Positions 51,775 to 62,318 of a DNA stretch of 64,000 bases are shown here, piece after piece. Each line of letters begins with the position of its first letter. Positions within the stretch are counted from its first letter, which is position 1. Location of the stretch: positions 248,001 through 312,000 of the forward strand of contig NZ_BSEV01000006.1 of NCBI RefSeq assembly GCF_027922005.1, written 5' to 3'. The notes beneath the pieces are model-generated. The model was not told where the DNA came from. It did no database searches and saw only the letters and a program-made list of their open reading frames with translations. The DNA comes from Streptosporangium carneum (GTDB taxonomy: Bacteria; Actinomycetota; Actinomycetes; Streptosporangiales; Streptosporangiaceae). Both the position numbers and the translations under genes were made by a program.

Positions 51775-53072
51775 TGCCCGGGGCCCTGCGGGGGCTGCGG
51801 CGGATGGGGGTCCGGCCACTGCCCGGCCCCCCATGACTGCGGCGGCGCGTCGGAGGCGCCCCACTGCGCACGGGGCGGACCGGGAGGATGCCCCGGCGGC
51901 GCGGAGGAGGCGGCGTACGGCGGGGCGTTCCCGCCGGGCGTCTGCCCGTGGGTCACCGTAAACGCCGCGCGCGCGGCGGCCATGCACTGCAGCAGCGCCC
52001 GCTGCTCCTCGTTGAACGTGCGCTCGTCGAGCATGCCGCGTCTGGCGCGTTCGTGCAGCAGGCCGAGCTCGGTGGCCGCGAGCTGGTAGTCGCTCATCGC
52101 CCGCGCCCCCGCCTTGCCGCCGTTCGTCCTGGCCCACTGCCGCGCGTGGCGACGTCCGGGCAGCGAGGCGAGCATGGCCACGTCGTAGGGGCCGACCAGT
52201 CCGGTCGCCCCGTAGGCGGGCAGGTAGGCGGTGATCAGGCCGATGATTCGCTTGCGGTCGCGGAAGACGATCCAGATCAGGACGATCAGCACGACCAGCA
52301 GCAGCAGGTAGGCGACGGCCAGGCCGCCGATGCCGACGTAGGAGGCGAAGCCGTTCCAGATGCCGTGCAGCAGCATCGCGCCGACCCAGCCCGCCGCGAC
52401 CACCCAGACGCGTCCCGGGCCCTGGCGCTGGGCGGCGTAGGCGACCGCGACGCCGATCATCGAGGTGAACAGCGGGTGGGCGAACGGCGACAGGATGCCC
52501 CGCAGCACCACGGTCACGGCCAGGCCCTTGGCGCCCGTCTCGTGGAGCGCGGCCACGTAGTAGCTGACGTTCTCACTCATCGCGAAGCCGAGGCCGACCA
52601 TGCTGGCGTAGATGACGCCGTCGGTCGGCCCGTCGAGCTCGGCCCGCCTGAACCTGAGCAGGCCCAGCAGGACCAGGCCCTTCATCGTCTCCTCGACCAC
52701 CGGCGCGCCGAAGGTCGCCGCGATGTTGCGCGCGGTGTCATAGCCCAGTCTGGCGGTGTTCTCGATGTAGACCAGGTTGAAGGAGTTGACCAGGCCCGCG
52801 ACCAGCACCGCGACGCCCGCCCCCCAGGCGAAGGCGAAGATCAGGTTGCTGCGGGGCTCGGGTTCCATCCGGTCGAGCGCCAGCACCGCGGCCAGCAGCA
52901 CCGGCACCGGGGCGAGGGCCAGCGCCAGCGCGATGAAGAAGTAGACCGGATCGCCGTTGAACAGGTCGAAGGAGAACGACGCCAGCGCGCACAGACCGGC
53001 CAGGACGAGCCCGGCGATCAGCCCGACGGAGGGTCGGTCCCTCAGGACCCAGCGGGGATCACGGCTCGCCAT
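51756..53072 (-). CDS. PrsW-family intramembrane metalloprotease
   Basis: A 438-residue membrane protein with about nine helices. PrsW motifs are in place: E127 and E128 with K131 in FGAPVVEETMKG, then FAMSENVSYY, FAHPLFTSMIG and LLHGIWNGF, which supply the Glu/His metal site. Some relatives cut anti-sigma factors in the membrane. The C-terminal 110 residues are cytoplasmic, with MSDYQLAATELGLLHERARR and a Pro-rich end. ATG 53072 is the family start. Confidence 0.88.
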   Translation of the reverse strand: MASRDPRWVLRDRPSVGLIAGLVLAGLCALASFSFDLFNGDPVYFFIALALALAPVPVLLAAVLALDRMEPEPRSNLIFAFAWGAGVAVLVAGLVNSFNLVYIENTARLGYDTARNIAATFGAPVVEETMKGLVLLGLLRFRRAELDGPTDGVIYASMVGLGFAMSENVSYYVAALHETGAKGLAVTVVLRGILSPFAHPLFTSMIGVAVAYAAQRQGPGRVWVVAAGWVGAMLLHGIWNGFASYVGIGGLAVAYLLLLVVLIVLIWIVFRDRKRIIGLITAYLPAYGATGLVGPYDVAMLASLPGRRHARQWARTNGGKAGARAMSDYQLAATELGLLHERARRGMLDERTFNEEQRALLQCMAAARAAFTVTHGQTPGGNAPPYAASSAPPGHPPGPPRAQWGASDAPPQSWGAGQWPDPHPPQPPQGPGHYPLPG

Positions 53073-53352
53073 GCGGCAACCGTAACCGATCAACCACGAC
53101 GTGTCCCCTCTCACCTCTCAGTGGGCCGTAACCGGCCACGAGGAGGTATTGCCGGACATGACAGTGTGAAAACGGCGGGAACATCTCCCTGCCGGAAGGG
53201 AAAGCGCGCGCCTCCGCCGGTGACGGCTCACCGGGGCGTCGCGGGGCCGCCCCAAGGGGTTCCGGCGGGCGCGAGGGGTGCCTGCCCGACGTTCCTGCGG
53301 GCAGGAGGCGCACGGGCCCGGCGGGCGGAGCGCGTGGCGGCTCCGACGGGCC

Positions 53353-54306
53353 TCAGACGAGCATGGAGTCGACGGCGACGGCGAGGAAGAGCAGCGCCAG
53401 GTAGGCGTTCGACCAGTGGAAGAAGCGCATCGGGCGCAGGTCGACGCCGGTCTTGCCCGCGTTGACCCGGCCCAGGAGGCGGTAGACCTCCCACAGGCAG
53501 GCGCCGCCGAGGACGGCCGCCACGACGGGGTAGAGCAGCGTGGTCCCGGCGATCGGCCACAGCAGCAGCGAGCACAGCACGGTCGCCCAGGTGTAGGCGA
53601 GGCTCTCCAGCACCACGCGGCGCTCGGTCGCCACCACGGGGAGCATCGGGACCTTCGCCGCCGCGTAGTCCTCCTTGTAGCGCATGGCCAGGGTCCAGGT
53701 GTGCGGGGGCGTCCAGAAGAACACCACGCCGAAGAGCACCACGGGGGCCCAGTCGAGGCTGCCGGTGACGCCCGCCCAGCCGATGAGCACCGGCATGCAG
53801 CCCGCGATGCCGCCCCACACCACGTTCTGGGAGGTCCGCCGCTTGAGGATCATCGAGTAGACGAGCACGTAGAAGAGGTTCGCGGCCAGCGACAGGCCGG
53901 CCGCGAGCCAATTCACCGTCAACCCGAGGCCAAGAGTCGACAACACGCCGAGGATGACGCCGAAGATCAGAGCGTTGGCCGGCGGGACCTGATCGCGGGC
54001 CAGCGGGCGGCGGCGGGTCCTGCGCATCGCGGCGTCGATGTCGCGGTCGATGTAGCAGTTCAGCGCGTTGGCGCTGCCTGCGGAGAGGGTGCCGAACACC
54101 AGCGTGCAGACGGCGATCCACAGCGGGGGCAGGCCTTTGGCGGCCAGGAACATCACCGGCAGCGTCGTGATCAGCAGCAGCTCGATGATCCGCGGCTTGG
54201 TGAGGGCGACATAGGCCTTCACGACGTCGCCGAACGAGCGCGGCACGGTGATCGCGGTCGCTTCCGTCGCGGACGGGGCCGTCGATTGCTTGTCGGTCAG
54301 CACCAT
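53353..54306 (-). CDS. ctaB: Heme O synthase (protoheme IX farnesyltransferase) CtaB
   Basis: A 317-residue UbiA-family prenyltransferase that adds farnesyl to heme B. The first Asp-rich motif is N83-x3-D87-x3-D91 (NCYIDRDID). The second region is [20 protein letters not shown] and PMLPV. Nine hydrophobic helices follow the family pattern. ATG 54306 starts [13 protein letters not shown]; the upstream frame is not conserved. Divergent from tkt, the typical actinobacterial arrangement. Confidence 0.95.
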   Translation of the reverse strand: MVLTDKQSTAPSATEATAITVPRSFGDVVKAYVALTKPRIIELLLITTLPVMFLAAKGLPPLWIAVCTLVFGTLSAGSANALNCYIDRDIDAAMRRTRRRPLARDQVPPANALIFGVILGVLSTLGLGLTVNWLAAGLSLAANLFYVLVYSMILKRRTSQNVVWGGIAGCMPVLIGWAGVTGSLDWAPVVLFGVVFFWTPPHTWTLAMRYKEDYAAAKVPMLPVVATERRVVLESLAYTWATVLCSLLLWPIAGTTLLYPVVAAVLGGACLWEVYRLLGRVNAGKTGVDLRPMRFFHWSNAYLALLFLAVAVDSMLV

Positions 54307-54611
54307 TAAGGCGCTTCCAGCACGTGCGGGGTCAACGCGTAACCTCTGATTAGAGCGAATCCGTGGATGCGGGCACCAGCCAGCCTTGAGCACTCAACTG
54401 TAGTTGTTGGGGTGGCCGGTTCCGGCATGGGGTGGGGAAGCGGCGTGATGTGACGCCTTCAAGGGGGTTATGTCCGGACTGTTCCGACTCCCATGGAGTC
54501 GCCCGGCTCAGCCTGCGCAACGGTAGCGAGGCCGAACCGTTAGGGTCCGGTGTGGGCGGGAAAAGCCAAACCGGCGCCACCATCACACGACTAGATCCGG
54601 AGATCGAGCAG
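54307..54611. other. Divergent ctaB/tkt promoter region
   Basis: A 305-nt spacer without a gene I trust. It holds two inverted repeats near tkt. CGACTC (54485-54490) faces GAGTCG (54496-54501). AACGGT (54519-54524) faces ACCGTT (54536-54541). The frame upstream of tkt is open to 54432 but shows no family match. Confidence 0.5.
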
Positions 54612-56723
54612 TTGAGCAGCGAACTCGTGCCAGCCCTTGAGTGGAGCGACCTGGACCGTAAGGCGGTCGACGTCGTCCGGGCCCTGGCGATGGACGCGGT
54701 AGAGAAGGCGGGGTCGGGCCACCCCGGCACCGCGATGAGCCTGGCTCCCGCCGCCTATCTGCTTTTTCAGCGGATGATGCGACACGATCCCTCCGACCCC
54801 TCCTGGGCGGGCCGGGATCGCTTCGTCCTCTCGGCCGGGCACTCCAGTCTGACCCTGTACATCCAGCTGTTCCTGTCGGGGTACGGCCTGTCCCTCGACG
54901 ACCTGAAGAGCCTGCGCCAGTGGGACAGCCTGACACCCGGGCACCCCGAGCACGGCCACACCGTCGGCGTCGAGACCACCACCGGCCCGCTGGGGCAGGG
55001 CATCGGCAACGCCGTCGGCATGGCCATGGCCGCCCGCCGCGAGCGCGGCCTGTTCGACCCCGACGCCGCCCCCGGCGCCAGCCCGTTCGACCACACGATC
55101 TGGTGCATCGCCTCCGAGGGCGACATCGAGGAGGGCGTCAGCCACGAGGTCAGCGCCATCGCGGGTCACCAGAAGCTCGGCAACCTGGTCGTCGTCTTCG
55201 ACAGCAACCACATCTCCATCGAGGACGACACCCAGATCGCGCTGAGCGAGGACATCGTCAAGCGCTACGAGGCGTACGGCTGGCACGTCCAGACCGTCGA
55301 CTGGACGGCGGGCGGCGAGTACTCCGAGGACGTCGAGGCGCTGCACCAGGCCCTCGAGGCCGCCCGCGCCGAGAGCGACAGGCCCTCCTTCATCCGCCTG
55401 CGCACCATCATCGGCTGGCCCGCGCCCAACAAGCAGAACACCGGCAAGGCCCACGGCTCCGCCCTGGGCGCCGACGAGGTCTCCGCGACCAAGACGGTCA
55501 TGGGCCAGGACCCCGCCAAGAGCTTCGACGTCCCCGACGACGTGCTGGAGCACGCCCGCGCCGTGGTCGAGCGGGGCCGGGCCGCCCGCGCCGAGTGGGA
55601 CAAGGCCTTCGCCAACTGGCGCGAGGCCAACCCGGAGCGCGCCGCGGAGTTCGACCGCATCTCCGAGCGGCTGCTGCCCGCGGGGTGGACCGAGGCGCTT
55701 CCCGCCTTCGAGGTCGGCGCCTCCGTGGCCACCCGCAAGGCCTCCGGCGAGGTGCTCAACAGCCTGGCGCCGGTGCTGCCCGAGCTGTGGGGCGGCTCGG
55801 CCGACCTGGCCGAGTCGAACAACACCACGATGAAGGGTGAGCCGTCCTTCATCCCCGAGGAGTACCAGACCAAGGAGTTCCCCGGGAACCGCTACGGCCG
55901 CACGCTGCACTTCGGCATCCGCGAGCACGGCATGGGGTCCATCCTCAACGGCATCGCGCTGCACGGCGGCACCCGCCCCTACGGTGGCACGTTCCTGGTC
56001 TTCAGCGACTACATGCGCCCCGCCGTACGGCTCGCGGCGCTGATGAAGCTCCCGGTCATCTACGTGTGGACCCACGACTCCATCGGCCTGGGCGAGGACG
56101 GCCCGACCCACCAGCCGGTCGAGCACCTGTGGGCGCTGCGCGCCATCCCCGGCCTCGACGTCGTCCGCCCCGCGGACGCCAACGAGACCGCCGCCGCGTG
56201 GCGGGCCGTGATCGAGCACAACGACCGCCCAGCCGCGCTGGCGCTGACCCGGCAGAACCTCCCGGTCTACGAGGGCACGGGCGACGCGGCGAAGGTCGCC
56301 CGCGGCGCCTACGTCCTGCAGGACGCCTCGAACGGGCAGCCCGCCGTCATCCTGATCGGCACCGGCTCCGAGGTCGAGCTGGCCGTGGGGGCCCGCAAGC
56401 TCCTCGAGGAGCAGGGCATCCCGGCCCGGGTCGTGTCGATGCCGTGCGTCGAGTGGTTCCACGCACAGGACGCCGCCTACCGGCAGACCGTGCTGCCCTC
56501 GACGGTCCGCGCGCGCGTCGCCGTCGAGGCGGGAATCGGACTGGGCTGGCGGGAGTTCGTGGGAGATGAAGGGGAAGTGGTCAGCCTGGAGCACTTCGGC
56601 GCTTCGGCCCCCTACAAGACCCTTTACGAGCAGTTCGGCCTCACCGCCGAGCGAGTGGCAGCCGCCGCCAAGGCGAGCCTCGCCCGGACCGGGGCCGACA
56701 AGGGCGAGACGACGGGAAACTGA
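54612..56723 (+). CDS. tkt: Transketolase
   Basis: A 703-residue thiamine-diphosphate enzyme of the non-oxidative pentose phosphate branch. ThDP domain: [59 protein letters not shown]. Pyrimidine domain: [20 protein letters not shown]-terminal domain: [22 protein letters not shown]. The start is uncertain: TTG 54612, preceded by GGAG (54599-54602), fits family length; GTG 54627 and GTG 54552 are alternatives. Confidence 0.95.
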   Translation: MSSELVPALEWSDLDRKAVDVVRALAMDAVEKAGSGHPGTAMSLAPAAYLLFQRMMRHDPSDPSWAGRDRFVLSAGHSSLTLYIQLFLSGYGLSLDDLKSLRQWDSLTPGHPEHGHTVGVETTTGPLGQGIGNAVGMAMAARRERGLFDPDAAPGASPFDHTIWCIASEGDIEEGVSHEVSAIAGHQKLGNLVVVFDSNHISIEDDTQIALSEDIVKRYEAYGWHVQTVDWTAGGEYSEDVEALHQALEAARAESDRPSFIRLRTIIGWPAPNKQNTGKAHGSALGADEVSATKTVMGQDPAKSFDVPDDVLEHARAVVERGRAARAEWDKAFANWREANPERAAEFDRISERLLPAGWTEALPAFEVGASVATRKASGEVLNSLAPVLPELWGGSADLAESNNTTMKGEPSFIPEEYQTKEFPGNRYGRTLHFGIREHGMGSILNGIALHGGTRPYGGTFLVFSDYMRPAVRLAALMKLPVIYVWTHDSIGLGEDGPTHQPVEHLWALRAIPGLDVVRPADANETAAAWRAVIEHNDRPAALALTRQNLPVYEGTGDAAKVARGAYVLQDASNGQPAVILIGTGSEVELAVGARKLLEEQGIPARVVSMPCVEWFHAQDAAYRQTVLPSTVRARVAVEAGIGLGWREFVGDEGEVVSLEHFGASAPYKTLYEQFGLTAERVAAAAKASLARTGADKGETTGN

Positions 56724-56725
56724 TC

Positions 56726-57829
56726 ATGAGTGAGATCCTGAAGAGCCTATCTGACCAGGGCGTCTCCATCTGGCTTGACGACATCAGCCGCGAGCGTCTG
56801 CGCACCGGCAACCTGGAGTCGCTGATCCGCGACAAGCACGTGGTCGGCGTCACCTCCAACCCGACGATCTTCGCCTCCGCGCTGAGCAAGGGCGACGCCT
56901 ACGACACCCAGCTGCACGACCTGGCCGTTCGGGGGGTGGAGGTCGAGGAGGCGGTGCGCGCCATCACCACCTACGACATCCGCTGGGCCGCCGACGTGCT
57001 CAGGCCGGTCTACGACGCCACCGGCGGCGCGGACGGCCGGGTCTCGATCGAGGTCGACCCGCGCCTGGCCAGGAGCACCGACAAGACCGTCGCCGAGGCG
57101 CGCGCGCTGTGGTGGATGGTCGATCGGCCCAACCTGTTCATCAAGATCCCCGCGACCGTCGAGGGCCTGCCCGCGATCACGCAGGCGATCTCGGAGGGCA
57201 TCAGCGTCAACGTCACGCTGATCTTCTCCCTCGAGCGCTACCGCGCGGTCATGGACGCCTGGCTGACCGGCCTGGAGCGGGCGAAGGCCAACGGCCTGAA
57301 CCTGGCCGGCATCGAGTCGGTCGCCTCCTTCTTCGTCAGCCGGGTGGACACCGAGATCGACAAGCGCCTGGACAAGCTCGGCACGCCCGAGGCCAAGGCG
57401 CTCAAGGGCAAGGCGGCGGTCGCCAACGCCCGCCTGGCCTTCGCCGCCTACGAGGACGTGGTCAACTCGCCGCGCTGGCAGGCCCTGAAGGCCGCCGGGG
57501 CGCGTCCGCAGCGTCCGCTGTGGGCCTCGACCGGCACCAAGGACCCCAGCTACCCCGACACCCTCTACGTCGACGAGCTGGTCACCGCGGGCACGGTCAA
57601 CACGCTGCCGGAGAAGACCCTCGACGCGGCGGCGGACCACGGCCGCGTCACCGGCGACACGATCCGCCCCTTCTACGAGGACGCCTGGAACGCCATGGCC
57701 GCCCTCAAGGAGATCGGCATCGACTACGACGACGTGGTCCGGGTCCTGGAGGAGGAGGGCGTGGAGAAGTTCGAGGCGTCCTGGAACGAACTACTGGCCA
57801 CCGTCTCCGCCGAGCTCCGGAAGGCGTGA
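56726..57829 (+). CDS. tal: Transaldolase
   Basis: A 367-residue class I aldolase-fold enzyme, moving a dihydroxyacetone unit between sugar phosphates. The Schiff-base lysine is Lys140 in [21 protein letters not shown]-like start ([13 protein letters not shown]), [13 protein letters not shown] and [12 protein letters not shown] are landmarks of the actinobacterial subfamily. It begins 2 nt after the tkt stop, and pgi starts 5 nt after its own stop. Confidence 0.96.
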   Translation: MSEILKSLSDQGVSIWLDDISRERLRTGNLESLIRDKHVVGVTSNPTIFASALSKGDAYDTQLHDLAVRGVEVEEAVRAITTYDIRWAADVLRPVYDATGGADGRVSIEVDPRLARSTDKTVAEARALWWMVDRPNLFIKIPATVEGLPAITQAISEGISVNVTLIFSLERYRAVMDAWLTGLERAKANGLNLAGIESVASFFVSRVDTEIDKRLDKLGTPEAKALKGKAAVANARLAFAAYEDVVNSPRWQALKAAGARPQRPLWASTGTKDPSYPDTLYVDELVTAGTVNTLPEKTLDAAADHGRVTGDTIRPFYEDAWNAMAALKEIGIDYDDVVRVLEEEGVEKFEASWNELLATVSAELRKA

Positions 57830-57834
57830 ACCAC

Positions 57835-59463
57835 ATGTCGGTTTCCGTAACGTTCGGCGAGGACAACCTGGCCGAGCAGGCTTCGGAGACGGCCGGCCGG
57901 CTCGTCTCCGAAGGGGTTCACGAGGCTCTCGCCAACGGCGACCCCACCCTGTGGGGCCCCGAGGCCGAGCCCGAGGCGGCGATCCGTCTCGGCTGGCTCA
58001 CCCTCCCGCTGACCAGCAGGGAGCTGCTCCCGGAGATCGGCAAACTGGTCGAGCGAGCCCGTGCCGAAGGCCTGGACCACGTGGTCCTGGCCGGCATGGG
58101 CGGCTCCTCGCTCGCCCCCGAGGTCATCACCACGACCGCCGACGTGCCGTTGACGGTGCTCGACACGACCGACCCCGGCCAGGTGCTCCGCGCGCTGCGG
58201 GACCGCCTCGACCGCACGATCCTGGTGGTCGCCAGCAAGAGCGGCGGCACGGTCGAGACCGACAGCCACCGGCGGATCTACGAGAAGGCCTTCCGCGACG
58301 CGGGGATCGACCCGGCGGAGCGGATCGTCGTGGTCACCGACCCGGGGTCGCCGCTGGAGCAGACCGCGCTCGAGGCCGGTTACCCGGTCATCCTGGCCGA
58401 CCCCAACGTCGGCGGCCGCTACAGCGCCCTGTCGGCGTTCGGCCTGGTGCCCAGCGCGCTGGCCGGGGCCGACGTGCGGCAGCTGCTCGACGACGCCGCC
58501 GCCGTGCAGCCGCTGCTGGCGCAGGCCGAGGGCAACCCCGGCCTGGACCTGGGCGCCGTCCTCGGCGCCGCCGCGGCCGCGGGGCGCGACAAGCTCGTGC
58601 TCGAGGACGGCCTCTCCGAGATCAACGGGCTGCCCGACTGGATCGAGCAGCTGGTCGCCGAGTCCACCGGCAAGTCCGGCAAGGGCATCCTGCCGGTCGT
58701 CGGCGCGGAGCCGGGCGAGGCGGAGGACGAGCTGGTCGTCGGGATCGACTCCGACGGCGTGGTCACCGTCAGCGGCCCGCTGGGGGCGCAGTTCCTCGTG
58801 TGGGAGTACGCCACCGCCGTCGCGGGCCGCGTCCTGGGCATCGACCCCTTCAACCAGCCGAACGTGGCCGAGTCCAAGGAGAACACCGGCAAGCTGCTGG
58901 ACCTGGCGGAGCTGCCCGTCGGCACGCCGATCCTGGTCGACGGGCCGGTCGAGGTGTACGGCGAGCTGCCCGGCGGGCATGACGCCAAGGACCTGTCCGA
59001 CGTGTTCACCCGGCTGCTCGAGGCCGTCCCCTCCGACGGCTATCTCGCGATCATGGCGTACCTCGACAGGGAGGCAGCCTTCGACGCCCCCCACGCCGAG
59101 GGCGCCTCGTTCGAGGAGATGACCGACGCGTGGAGCGCGGCCGACCCGGCCACGCTGCGCGCGCAGCTGGCGGTGCGCACCGAGCGGCCGATCACCTTCG
59201 GGTGGGGCCCCCGGTTCCTGCACTCCACCGGCCAGTACCACAAGGGCGGGCCGCAGAACGGCGTGTTCCTGCAGATCACCGGAGTCGTCGAGGAGGACGT
59301 CGAGGTTCCCGGCAGGCCGTACACCCTGGGCCGTCTGCAGCTGGCGCAGGCTCTGGGAGACCTGGGCGCGCTGGCCAGCCGAGGCCGCCCCGCCGTGCGG
59401 CTGCACCTGACCGATCGCGCCGCCGGGGTCGCACGTCTGCTCGAGGCAGCGCGGGAGGTCTGA
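57835..59463 (+). CDS. pgi: Glucose-6-phosphate isomerase
   Basis: A 542-residue phosphosugar isomerase with two SIS domains. The first has VLAGMGGSSLAPEV and VASKSGGTVETDSH. The later active-site region shows FNQPNVAESKENT, and FGWGPRFLHSTGQYHKGGPQ near the C-terminus holds conserved His and Lys. It is of the tal-linked type common in actinobacteria, distant from the E. coli enzyme. zwf starts right after its stop. Confidence 0.93.
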   Translation: MSVSVTFGEDNLAEQASETAGRLVSEGVHEALANGDPTLWGPEAEPEAAIRLGWLTLPLTSRELLPEIGKLVERARAEGLDHVVLAGMGGSSLAPEVITTTADVPLTVLDTTDPGQVLRALRDRLDRTILVVASKSGGTVETDSHRRIYEKAFRDAGIDPAERIVVVTDPGSPLEQTALEAGYPVILADPNVGGRYSALSAFGLVPSALAGADVRQLLDDAAAVQPLLAQAEGNPGLDLGAVLGAAAAAGRDKLVLEDGLSEINGLPDWIEQLVAESTGKSGKGILPVVGAEPGEAEDELVVGIDSDGVVTVSGPLGAQFLVWEYATAVAGRVLGIDPFNQPNVAESKENTGKLLDLAELPVGTPILVDGPVEVYGELPGGHDAKDLSDVFTRLLEAVPSDGYLAIMAYLDREAAFDAPHAEGASFEEMTDAWSAADPATLRAQLAVRTERPITFGWGPRFLHSTGQYHKGGPQNGVFLQITGVVEEDVEVPGRPYTLGRLQLAQALGDLGALASRGRPAVRLHLTDRAAGVARLLEAAREV

Positions 59464-61167
59464 ATGAGCGACAAGCAGTCCGAGGCTCAGCCCCTCGACG
59501 CGCACGCCGTCGAGCCGGGCTCAGACGGCGTGCACGACGGGAAGGGCGGGGCGCTCGGCGAGAAGACGCGCCCCGCGACGGTGCACGGCGACGAGTCGAC
59601 GGCCGCCGCCTCGGCCGCCGCGACCGTCGGCACCACCGAGGCGCTGGTCGAGTCCAACCCGCTGCGCGACCCTCGTGACAAGCGTCTGCCGCGCGTCGCG
59701 GGGCCGTGCGTGCTGGTGCTGTTCGGCGTGACGGGTGACCTCGCGCGCAAGAAGCTGCTGCCGGCGATCTACGACCTGGCGAACCGGGGGCTGCTGCCCC
59801 CCGGTTTCTCCCTGGTCGGCTTCGCCCGCCGCGACTGGAAGGACCAGGACTTCGCGCAGCTCACCCATGACGCCGTCAAGGAGCACGCGCGGACGCCGTT
59901 CCGCGAGGAGGTCTGGAAGCAGCTGGCCGAGGGCATCTTCTTCTGCCCCGGGGAGTTCACCGACGACGGCGCGTTCGACGCGCTGGCCATGATGCTCAAG
60001 GAGATCGACCAGACCCGGGGCACGGGCGGCAACTACGGCTTCTACCTGTCGGTGCCGCCGAAGTTCTTCCCGGTCGTGGTCGAGCAGCTCAAGCGCACCG
60101 GGCTGGCCAACGGTCCCGAGGGCGCCTGGCGCAGGGTCGTGATCGAAAAGCCCTTCGGGCACGACCTGCGGAGCGCCCAGGAGCTCAACGCGATCACCAG
60201 CGCGGTCTTCCCCGAGAGCTCGGTGTTCCGCATCGACCACTACCTGGGCAAGGAGACCGTCCAGAACATCCTGGCGCTGCGGTTCGCCAACAACCTGTTC
60301 GAGCCGATCTGGAACCGGGGGTACGTCGACCACGTCCAGATCACGATGGCCGAGGACATCGGCATCGGCGGCCGGGCGGGATACTACGACGGCATCGGCG
60401 CGGCTCGTGACGTGATCCAGAACCACCTGCTGCAGTTGCTGGCGCTGGTGGCGATGGAGGACCCGACGTCCTTCGGGGCCGACTCGTTGCGCAGGGAGAA
60501 GGAGAAGGTCCTCAAGGCGGTGCAGCTGCCGCCGGACCTCTCGCTGTCCACCGCCAGGGGCCGCTACGGGCCCGGCTGGCAGGGCGGCGAGCCGGTCGCG
60601 GGCTACACCCAGGAGGACGGCATCTCGCCGGACTCCATCACCGAGACCTACGCCGCGGTGAAGCTGGAGATCGCCAACCGCCGCTGGGCGGGGGTGCCGT
60701 TCTACCTTCGCACCGGCAAGCGGCTCAGCCGCAGGGTGACCGAGGTGGCCGTGATCTTCCAGCGCGCGCCGCACCTGCCCTTCAGCAAGGACGACACCGA
60801 GATCCTGGGCCAGAACGCCCTGGTCATCCGGGTCCAGCCGGACGAGGGCATCACGGTGCGCTTCGGTTCGAAGGTGCCCGGCACCGCCATGGAGGTCAGG
60901 GACGTCTCGATGGACTTCGCCTACGGCGAGTCGTTCATGGAGTCCTCTCCCGAGGCCTACGAGCGGCTGCTGCTGGACGTGCTGATCGGCGACCCGCCGC
61001 TCTTCCCGCACCAGCGCGAGGTCGAGCTGTCGTGGAAGATCCTCGACCCGATCGAGGAGTTCTGGACCACCCAGGGTGCGCCGGAGGAGTACCCCGCGGG
61101 CACGTGGGGCCCCTCCTCGGCCGACGAGATGATGGCCCGTGACGGGCGCGCGTGGAGGAGGCTGTAG
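59464..61167 (+). CDS. zwf: Glucose-6-phosphate 1-dehydrogenase with N-terminal extension
   Basis: A 567-residue NADP-dependent enzyme, entry to the oxidative pentose phosphate pathway. The cofactor fold is LFGVTGDLARKKLLPAIYD. The active site is RIDHYLGKE, with His259. EKPFGHDL is the glucose-phosphate block. Residues 1-65 are an extra disordered stretch rich in Ala, Glu and Thr before the conserved NPLRDPRDKRLPR. GGGAGG six nt before ATG 59464 and its abutment to the pgi stop support the long start. Confidence 0.96.
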   Translation: MSDKQSEAQPLDAHAVEPGSDGVHDGKGGALGEKTRPATVHGDESTAAASAAATVGTTEALVESNPLRDPRDKRLPRVAGPCVLVLFGVTGDLARKKLLPAIYDLANRGLLPPGFSLVGFARRDWKDQDFAQLTHDAVKEHARTPFREEVWKQLAEGIFFCPGEFTDDGAFDALAMMLKEIDQTRGTGGNYGFYLSVPPKFFPVVVEQLKRTGLANGPEGAWRRVVIEKPFGHDLRSAQELNAITSAVFPESSVFRIDHYLGKETVQNILALRFANNLFEPIWNRGYVDHVQITMAEDIGIGGRAGYYDGIGAARDVIQNHLLQLLALVAMEDPTSFGADSLRREKEKVLKAVQLPPDLSLSTARGRYGPGWQGGEPVAGYTQEDGISPDSITETYAAVKLEIANRRWAGVPFYLRTGKRLSRRVTEVAVIFQRAPHLPFSKDDTEILGQNALVIRVQPDEGITVRFGSKVPGTAMEVRDVSMDFAYGESFMESSPEAYERLLLDVLIGDPPLFPHQREVELSWKILDPIEEFWTTQGAPEEYPAGTWGPSSADEMMARDGRAWRRL

Positions 61168-62079
61168 ATGACGAGCTTCATGCTCACCGGCACGACCGCG
61201 TCGAAGATCTCCTCCCAGCTCACCCAGCTGCGGCACCAGATGGGCACCCCCGCGGTCGGCATGGTGCTGACCCTGGTGGTGGTCTCCGACGAGAGCACCC
61301 AGTACGACGCGGTCAGGGCGGCGACCGAGGCGGCCAGGGAGCACCCCTCCCGGATACTGGTCGTCATCCCCCGCGACCCGAGGGAGCCGAACCGCCTCGA
61401 CGCCGAGATCCGCTTCGGCGAGTCGACGCCGGGCGAGGTGATCCTGCTCCGTCTGTACGGCGAGCTCACCGAGCACGCCGACTCGGTGGTCGGGCCGCTG
61501 CTGCTGACCGACACCCCGGTGGTGGCCTGGTGGCCCGGCGACTGCCCCGAGGTGCCCGCCAAGGACCCCATCGGCCTGCTCGCCCTGCGCCGCATCGTCG
61601 ACGCGCGTTCCGCGCCCGACTCGGTGAAGGCGATCACGGGCCGGTCGAAGGACTACCTCCCCGGTGACACCGACCTGGCCTGGACCCGGCTGACGACGTG
61701 GCGGAGCCTGCTGGCCGCCGCGTTCGACCAGCCGGTCGGCAAGGTCAAGAAGGGCGTCGTCGAGGCCGTGCCCGGCCACGCCAGCGCGGTGCTGCTGGCG
61801 GCCTGGCTGAGCGAGCGCCTGGGCGCGCCGGTGAAGGTGACCGAGTCCGACGGCCCCGGCCTGACCGCGGTCAAGCTGACCACCGCCGACGGCGACATCA
61901 CCATCACCCGGGGCGACGGCCGCCTGGCCACGCTGTCGCGCCCCGGCCAGCCCGACCGCCAGGTCGCCCTCACCCGGCGTCCTACCTCGGAGCTGCTGGC
62001 CGAGGAGCTCCGCCGCCTGGACCCCGACGAGATCTACGAGGCGGCGATCCGGCGGATCTCCCGCGGCCACAAGTCCTGA
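61168..62079 (+). CDS. opcA: Glucose-6-phosphate dehydrogenase assembly protein OpcA
   Basis: A 303-residue OpcA protein, needed for full G6PD activity in cyanobacteria and actinobacteria. Landmarks are TLVVVSDESTQYDAVRAATE, HPSRILVVIPRDP, PVVAWWPGDCPEVPAKDP and LAWTRLTTWRSLLAAAFDQP. It starts at the base after the zwf stop, so it is coupled to its target enzyme. It ends at a strong terminator. Confidence 0.95.
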   Translation: MTSFMLTGTTASKISSQLTQLRHQMGTPAVGMVLTLVVVSDESTQYDAVRAATEAAREHPSRILVVIPRDPREPNRLDAEIRFGESTPGEVILLRLYGELTEHADSVVGPLLLTDTPVVAWWPGDCPEVPAKDPIGLLALRRIVDARSAPDSVKAITGRSKDYLPGDTDLAWTRLTTWRSLLAAAFDQPVGKVKKGVVEAVPGHASAVLLAAWLSERLGAPVKVTESDGPGLTAVKLTTADGDITITRGDGRLATLSRPGQPDRQVALTRRPTSELLAEELRRLDPDEIYEAAIRRISRGHKS

Positions 62080-62084
62080 CCGCG

Positions 62085-62118
62085 CGAGGCGCCCCACGGT
62101 CCGCCGTGGGGCGCCTCG
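62085..62118 (+). terminator. Strong terminator after opcA
   Basis: CGAGGCGCCCCACGG (62085-62099) pairs perfectly with its complement at 62104-62118 over TCCG. It starts 6 nt after the opcA stop. Confidence 0.85.
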
Positions 62119-62185
62119 TCCGTCTTCGCCGAGAGGCCCGTTCGTCTTCACCGAGACTCGTTCGTTGCGAGACTCGTCCGTCGCC

Positions 62186-62215
62186 GAGGCCCGTCCAGGA
62201 TTCTGGACGGGCCTC
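62186..62215 (+). terminator. Second hairpin between opcA and pgl
   Basis: GAGGCCCGTCCA (62186-62197) pairs perfectly with TGGACGGGCCTC (62204-62215) over GGATTC. No T-run follows. It could be a further terminator or a leader structure of pgl. Confidence 0.6.
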
Positions 62216-62318
62216 CTCGCCGGAAGTCCCATCGGAAGATCCAAAGATCCGCTGACGCGGTCGCCGCGCCGGAAGACGGTTGCGGGATCCGTCGAGAGTT
62301 CGTTGAGAGAGAAGTCCT

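Noticed and set aside
54432..54611. Sixty extra N-terminal residues on transketolase
   Set aside because: No similarity to any transketolase start; Ser/Gly-rich noise with better starts downstream.
59521..62244. 907-codon minus-strand frame opposite zwf and opcA
   Set aside because: Antisense shadow; the plus-strand genes are unmistakable.
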